Of a DNA stretch of 64,000 bases, positions 61,217-64,000 are shown one piece after another; within the stretch, counting starts at the first letter, position 1; the number at the start of each line of letters is the position of its first letter. This stretch comes from Curtobacterium sp. MCSS17_007 (GTDB lineage: Bacteria; Actinomycetota; Actinomycetes; Actinomycetales; Microbacteriaceae), in assembly GCF_003234175.2 (NCBI RefSeq), contig NZ_CP126257.1:1364001-1428000 (forward strand), in the 5' to 3' direction. The notes under the pieces were generated by a model. The model ran no database searches. It was not told where the DNA came from and saw only the letters and a list, made by a program, of their open reading frames with translations. The position numbers and the translations under genes were made by a program.

Positions 61217-61737
61217 TCGCCGTCATCATCGCCTGTGAGGTCGGCTTCTGGGTCGCCGTCGTCGGGGGCCTCGCGCTGCGCTACGTCGCCCGATGCCCCC
61301 GTGCCGGCGCGCTCGTGCTCGCGCTCGCGCCCGTCATCGACGCGGTGCTCCTCGCCGTCACGGCCCTCGACCTGGCGCAGGGCGGGCGTGCCGACTGGAT
61401 GCACGGGCTCGCCGCGCTGTACATCGGGGTCTCGCTCGCGTACGGGAAGCGCATGGTCGCCTGGGCCGACGCCCGCTTCGCGCACCGGCGGGACGGGCGG
61501 CCGCTCCCGGCGCGACCGACCGGATGGGCGTACACCCGCGCATGCTGGGCGGACGTGCTGCGGACCCTCCTCGCCGTCGCGATCGCCGCGGCGGTCGTCG
61601 GTGCCTTCCTGTTGGCGTTCGGCACGGGGGCGCGGACCGAGGCGCTGGTCGGTTGGCTCCCGGTCCTCGGCGTCGTGCTCGGGATCGAGCTGCTCTGGGC
61701 GGTCAGCTACACGGTGTGGCCGCGCCGCGCCCGCTGA
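61213..61737 (+). CDS. Hypothetical membrane protein (probable CTG start)
   Basis: A membrane protein of about 174 residues in four hydrophobic segments. The first, LIAVIIACEVGFWVAVVGGLALRY, only belongs to the protein if translation begins at CTG 61213; no ATG, GTG or TTG exists in frame upstream. The next in-frame start, GTG 61315, would delete this helix. A GAGG at 61201-61204 is 8 nt upstream of CTG, and the leader ORF ends on it. Later segments are LALAPVIDAVLLAVTALDLAQGG, MHGLAALYIGVSLAYG and VLRTLLAVAIAAAVVGAFLL. The divergent TetR is its likely repressor. Confidence 0.78.
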   Translation: MIAVIIACEVGFWVAVVGGLALRYVARCPRAGALVLALAPVIDAVLLAVTALDLAQGGRADWMHGLAALYIGVSLAYGKRMVAWADARFAHRRDGRPLPARPTGWAYTRACWADVLRTLLAVAIAAAVVGAFLLAFGTGARTEALVGWLPVLGVVLGIELLWAVSYTVWPRRAR

Positions 61738-61790
61738 GGGGGACGGGCGCCTGGACGGCACCGCAGCCGCCGCCGGGTAGCAACGCAGGC

Positions 61791-62753
61791 ATGACCAAAC
61801 GGTTCCGCGGGAAGATCGTCGTCGTCACGGGAGCATCGAGCGGCATCGGGAGGGCCGCCGCGCACGAGTTCGCCCGGCAGGGCGCCACCCTCGTGCTCGC
61901 CGCACGCGGGCAGGGATCGCTGGAGGCGGCCGCCCGGGAGTGCCGCGAGCTCGGTGCCGAGGCGATCGCCGTCCCGACCGACGTCGCCGACGAGCACGCC
62001 GTCCGCGACCTCGTCGCCACCACGACCACGCGGTACGGCCGCATCGACGTCTTCGTCGGCAACGCGGCGCTGTTCGTCTACGGCCTCTTCGAGCAGACCC
62101 CGACGAAGGCGTTCAAGCGCGTCGTCGACACCAACCTGTACGGGCACCTGAACGCGGTGACCGCCCTCCTGCCGCACTGGAAGCAGCGGGGGAAGGGCAC
62201 CTACGTGCTGGTCGGCTCGATCCAGTCGCTGCTGTCGGCGCCGTACCAGTCGGCCTACGTGACGAGCAAGCACGCGGCACTCGGCCTGGTCGACGTCCTC
62301 GGCGACGAGTACGAGGGTACCGGGATCCACTTCACCGCCCTGCTGCCGTCGACGATCGACACGCCGATCTACCAGAACGGCGCCAACTACACGGGCAAGA
62401 CCTCGCACCCGTTGCCGCCCACGGTGTCGGTCGAGCGCGCTGGGAAGGCCGTCGTGCGAGCGGCGCTGCACCCCAAGCGCTACCGGTTCGTCGGTCGCAT
62501 CCAGGCGTCGCTCGTGCCGCTGCAGTACGTGTTCCCGGGGCTGTTCCACAAGATCACGAAGCCGATGGTCGAGACCTTCGCGCTCCGCGGCGAGGGCGTG
62601 CCGAGCGACGGCAACCTGTACGAGCCCGCCGACGCGCACAACGCCACCGACGGCGGCTGGGTGGCGAAGCGTCGCCGGGTGACCCGACCGCTCGTGTGGG
62701 CGGGCATCGCCGCGGTGGTCGGCACGGTCGTGCTCGGCCGCTCGCGACGCTGA
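61791..62753 (+). CDS. SDR family oxidoreductase with C-terminal membrane helix
   Basis: A 320-residue short-chain dehydrogenase. The cofactor motif VVVTGASSGIG (about residues 10-20) is followed by the NxAG equivalent NAALFV (about 86), the catalytic serine in LVGSIQSLLS (about 140) and Tyr-x3-Lys in SAYVTSKHAALGL (about 155-159). The C-terminus has a basic patch and one membrane helix (LVWAGIAAVVGTVVLGRSRR), so it is anchored on the inner side of the membrane. Substrate unknown. Frame upstream is open but ATG 61791 (MTKRFRGKIVVVTGASSG) fits. Confidence 0.93.
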   Translation: MTKRFRGKIVVVTGASSGIGRAAAHEFARQGATLVLAARGQGSLEAAARECRELGAEAIAVPTDVADEHAVRDLVATTTTRYGRIDVFVGNAALFVYGLFEQTPTKAFKRVVDTNLYGHLNAVTALLPHWKQRGKGTYVLVGSIQSLLSAPYQSAYVTSKHAALGLVDVLGDEYEGTGIHFTALLPSTIDTPIYQNGANYTGKTSHPLPPTVSVERAGKAVVRAALHPKRYRFVGRIQASLVPLQYVFPGLFHKITKPMVETFALRGEGVPSDGNLYEPADAHNATDGGWVAKRRRVTRPLVWAGIAAVVGTVVLGRSRR

Positions 62754-62768
62754 GGCGCCCACCTGCCG

Positions 62769-62808
62769 GACGGGAGGCGCGGTGCGGGCACGCACCGCGC
62801 CTCCCGTC
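62769..62808. terminator. Perfect 18-bp hairpin after the SDR gene (repeat family)
   Basis: Arms 62769-62786 and 62791-62808 are complementary with the loop GGCA. It contains the GACGGGAGGCGCGGTGC core and follows the stop by 15 bp. Confidence 0.7.
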
Positions 62809-62923
62809 GGCCTGCCCGCTGCCGGCGGACGAGGACCACCTCGACGCCGCGGGCGAGGACGGCGGACGCCCGGCCGGCACGACGCGCGACCGACCTCCGA
62901 CCACCGGGGAGAATGGGACCGTC

Positions 62924-63946
62924 ATGCCACGCCCCACCTCGCGCATCCCGCTCAACACCCTCGCCGTCCCGTTCGGGCTCGCCGGTTTCGCCGAGGCCTG
63001 GACCGTCGCGTCTCCGGTCCTGCGGCTGCCCGGCCTGGTCCCGCAGGTCCTCTGGGCGGTCGCGGGACTCGCCTGGCTGTGGCTGGTCGGCGCCCACGTG
63101 CTGCGCGGCGCACGGGTCCGCGAGCGGCTCGTCGACCAGCTCCGGCACCCGGCACAGGGGCCGCTCGCCGCACTCGTCCCCGCGAGCGCGATGCTGCTCG
63201 GCGTCGACCTCGCCCGCTCCGCGCCCCTCGCCGGTGCGGTCGTCGTGCTCGCGTCGGTGGCGGTCGCCGCGGGCTTCGCCGGCTGGCTCCTCAGCACCTG
63301 GTTCGAGGGTCGCCTCGCGCTGGAGTCGGTCCACGGTGGGTACCTCCTGCCCACCGTCGCTGCCGCGCTCGTCGCCGCGGTGGCCACGCACGAGGTCGGG
63401 GTCGGGTGGCTGTCCTGGGCGTGCTTCGGGGTCGGCGTGTTCTTCTGGGGCGTGATGACCGGACTCCTGCTCATCCGGCTCGCGTTCCGCCCCGCCCTGC
63501 CCGGGCCCCTCGTCCCGACCATGACGATCCTCGTCGCGCCCCCCGCCGTGGCCACGGTCGCCCTGTTCGCCCTCACCGACGACGCCGTGACCCTGCCCGT
63601 GCAGGCGGTCGCCGGGCTCGGCGGGCTCCTGGTGCTCGTGCAGGTCGCGCTGCTCCCGCGGTACGTCCGACTCCGGTTCTCACTCGGGTTCTGGTCCTTC
63701 GTGTTCCCGGCCGCCGCGGTGACGACCGCGACGGTCGAGTGGCTCCGCGTGCTCGACCTGCCCGGCGCCCCGGTCACGGTGGCCGTCGTCCTCACCCTGC
63801 TCAGCGTGCTCGTCGCCGTGGTCGGCGCGCGGTCGATCGGCCTGGCCGTCCGGCACCTCCTCGGACAGGCGGAGCAGGTCCTGCACGCCGCCGACGACCA
63901 GGACGCGGCCCCGGGCCCCGTGACGGGCGCGACGCGGGCGGTCTGA
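62924..63946 (+). CDS. TDT/SLAC1-family transporter
   Basis: A 340-residue polytopic membrane protein with about ten hydrophobic segments, of the tellurite-resistance/dicarboxylate (TDT, TehA/SLAC1) family of anion channels. Family landmarks: IPLNTLAVPFGLAGFAEAWTVA at the N-terminus, SVHGGYLLPTVAAALVAAVATHEVG (conserved GxxxP) in the middle, and FWSFVFPAAAVTTATVEWL with the conserved Phe-Pro near the end. The C-terminus is a charged tail (QDAAPGPVTGATRAV). A GAGAAT box lies 9 nt before ATG 62924. Ions carried are not specified. Confidence 0.9.
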   Translation: MPRPTSRIPLNTLAVPFGLAGFAEAWTVASPVLRLPGLVPQVLWAVAGLAWLWLVGAHVLRGARVRERLVDQLRHPAQGPLAALVPASAMLLGVDLARSAPLAGAVVVLASVAVAAGFAGWLLSTWFEGRLALESVHGGYLLPTVAAALVAAVATHEVGVGWLSWACFGVGVFFWGVMTGLLLIRLAFRPALPGPLVPTMTILVAPPAVATVALFALTDDAVTLPVQAVAGLGGLLVLVQVALLPRYVRLRFSLGFWSFVFPAAAVTTATVEWLRVLDLPGAPVTVAVVLTLLSVLVAVVGARSIGLAVRHLLGQAEQVLHAADDQDAAPGPVTGATRAV

Positions 63947-63983
63947 CCGACGGCCGGTCGGTCGGTCGTCGTAGGGTGACCGC

Positions 63984-64000
63984 GTGGAGTTCCCGGGGGA
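63984..64000 (+). CDS. Start of a gene cut by the window end
   Basis: GTG at 63984 reads VEFPG and continues out of the window. A TAGGGT box (63972-63977) lies 6 nt before it, the same leaderless pattern as in many genes here. Product unknown. Confidence 0.45.

Overview
The window is very GC-rich chromosomal DNA from an actinobacterium. Gene content and order point to the family Microbacteriaceae, and the overall style resembles Curtobacterium; this is an inference from gene content, not a measured match. Supporting signs are the aceE / PucR-type regulator / fabD-fabH-acpP-fabF / DUF3145 block, an actinobacterial leuA with a leucine-rich leader peptide, a DUF3140 protein, many GTG starts, and a recurring TANNNT box 6-7 nt before start codons (leaderless transcripts). 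It is mostly core chromosome. I see no prophage, insertion sequence, CRISPR array or toxin/antiphage island.

Layout. 1-3,000: a LuxR-type response regulator (5' end outside the window) and an FtsX/MacB-type ABC exporter. 3,000-7,000: leucine leader and leuA, then recO and an isoprenyl transferase. 7,000-17,000: a LysR regulator divergent from a PLP enzyme, glyS, a DsbA-like oxidoreductase, a YbaK deacylase, dusB, a dGTPase and dnaG. 17,700-25,300: a peptide/nickel-type ABC importer operon with a third ATPase and a 2-hydroxyacid dehydrogenase. 25,400-32,000: tRNA-Asn, a lipoprotein, peptide deformylase, a DMT-type membrane protein, a GT4 glycosyltransferase, tRNA-Met(CAT), an AI-2E-type permease, DUF1684 and DUF3145. 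32,100-40,100 (minus strand): aceE, a FasR-like activator, fabD, fabH, acpP, fabF, i.e. acetyl-CoA supply and fatty acid initiation/elongation in one block. 40,300-49,000: peroxiredoxin, hydrolase, aldo/keto reductase, two acyl-CoA ligases, and a MarR regulator with two tiny genes. 49,200-64,000: tRNA-Val, a DUF4396 membrane protein behind a CsoR-like palindrome, secreted GH20 and GH16 hydrolases, AraC and TetR regulators, a stress-type SDR/alcohol dehydrogenase pair, a SpoIIE phosphatase, and a TDT/SLAC1-type transporter.

The gene-free stretches are the least ordinary part. A palindromic element built on GACGGGAGGCRCGGTGC occurs about a dozen times, as perfect hairpins after genes, as half-sites between genes, once inside dnaG and once at a gene start. 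A second, mosaic repeat family fills 5,070-5,290, 16,920-17,500 and 31,950-32,040. A 16-bp tandem array lies at 6,970-7,111. Candidate control sites include the leu attenuator, a MarR-type palindrome, a CsoR-like palindrome, a TetR palindrome overlapping its own promoter, and a leader ORF ending on a probable CTG start. Small genes missed by length filters (46, 49 and 53 codons) are listed.
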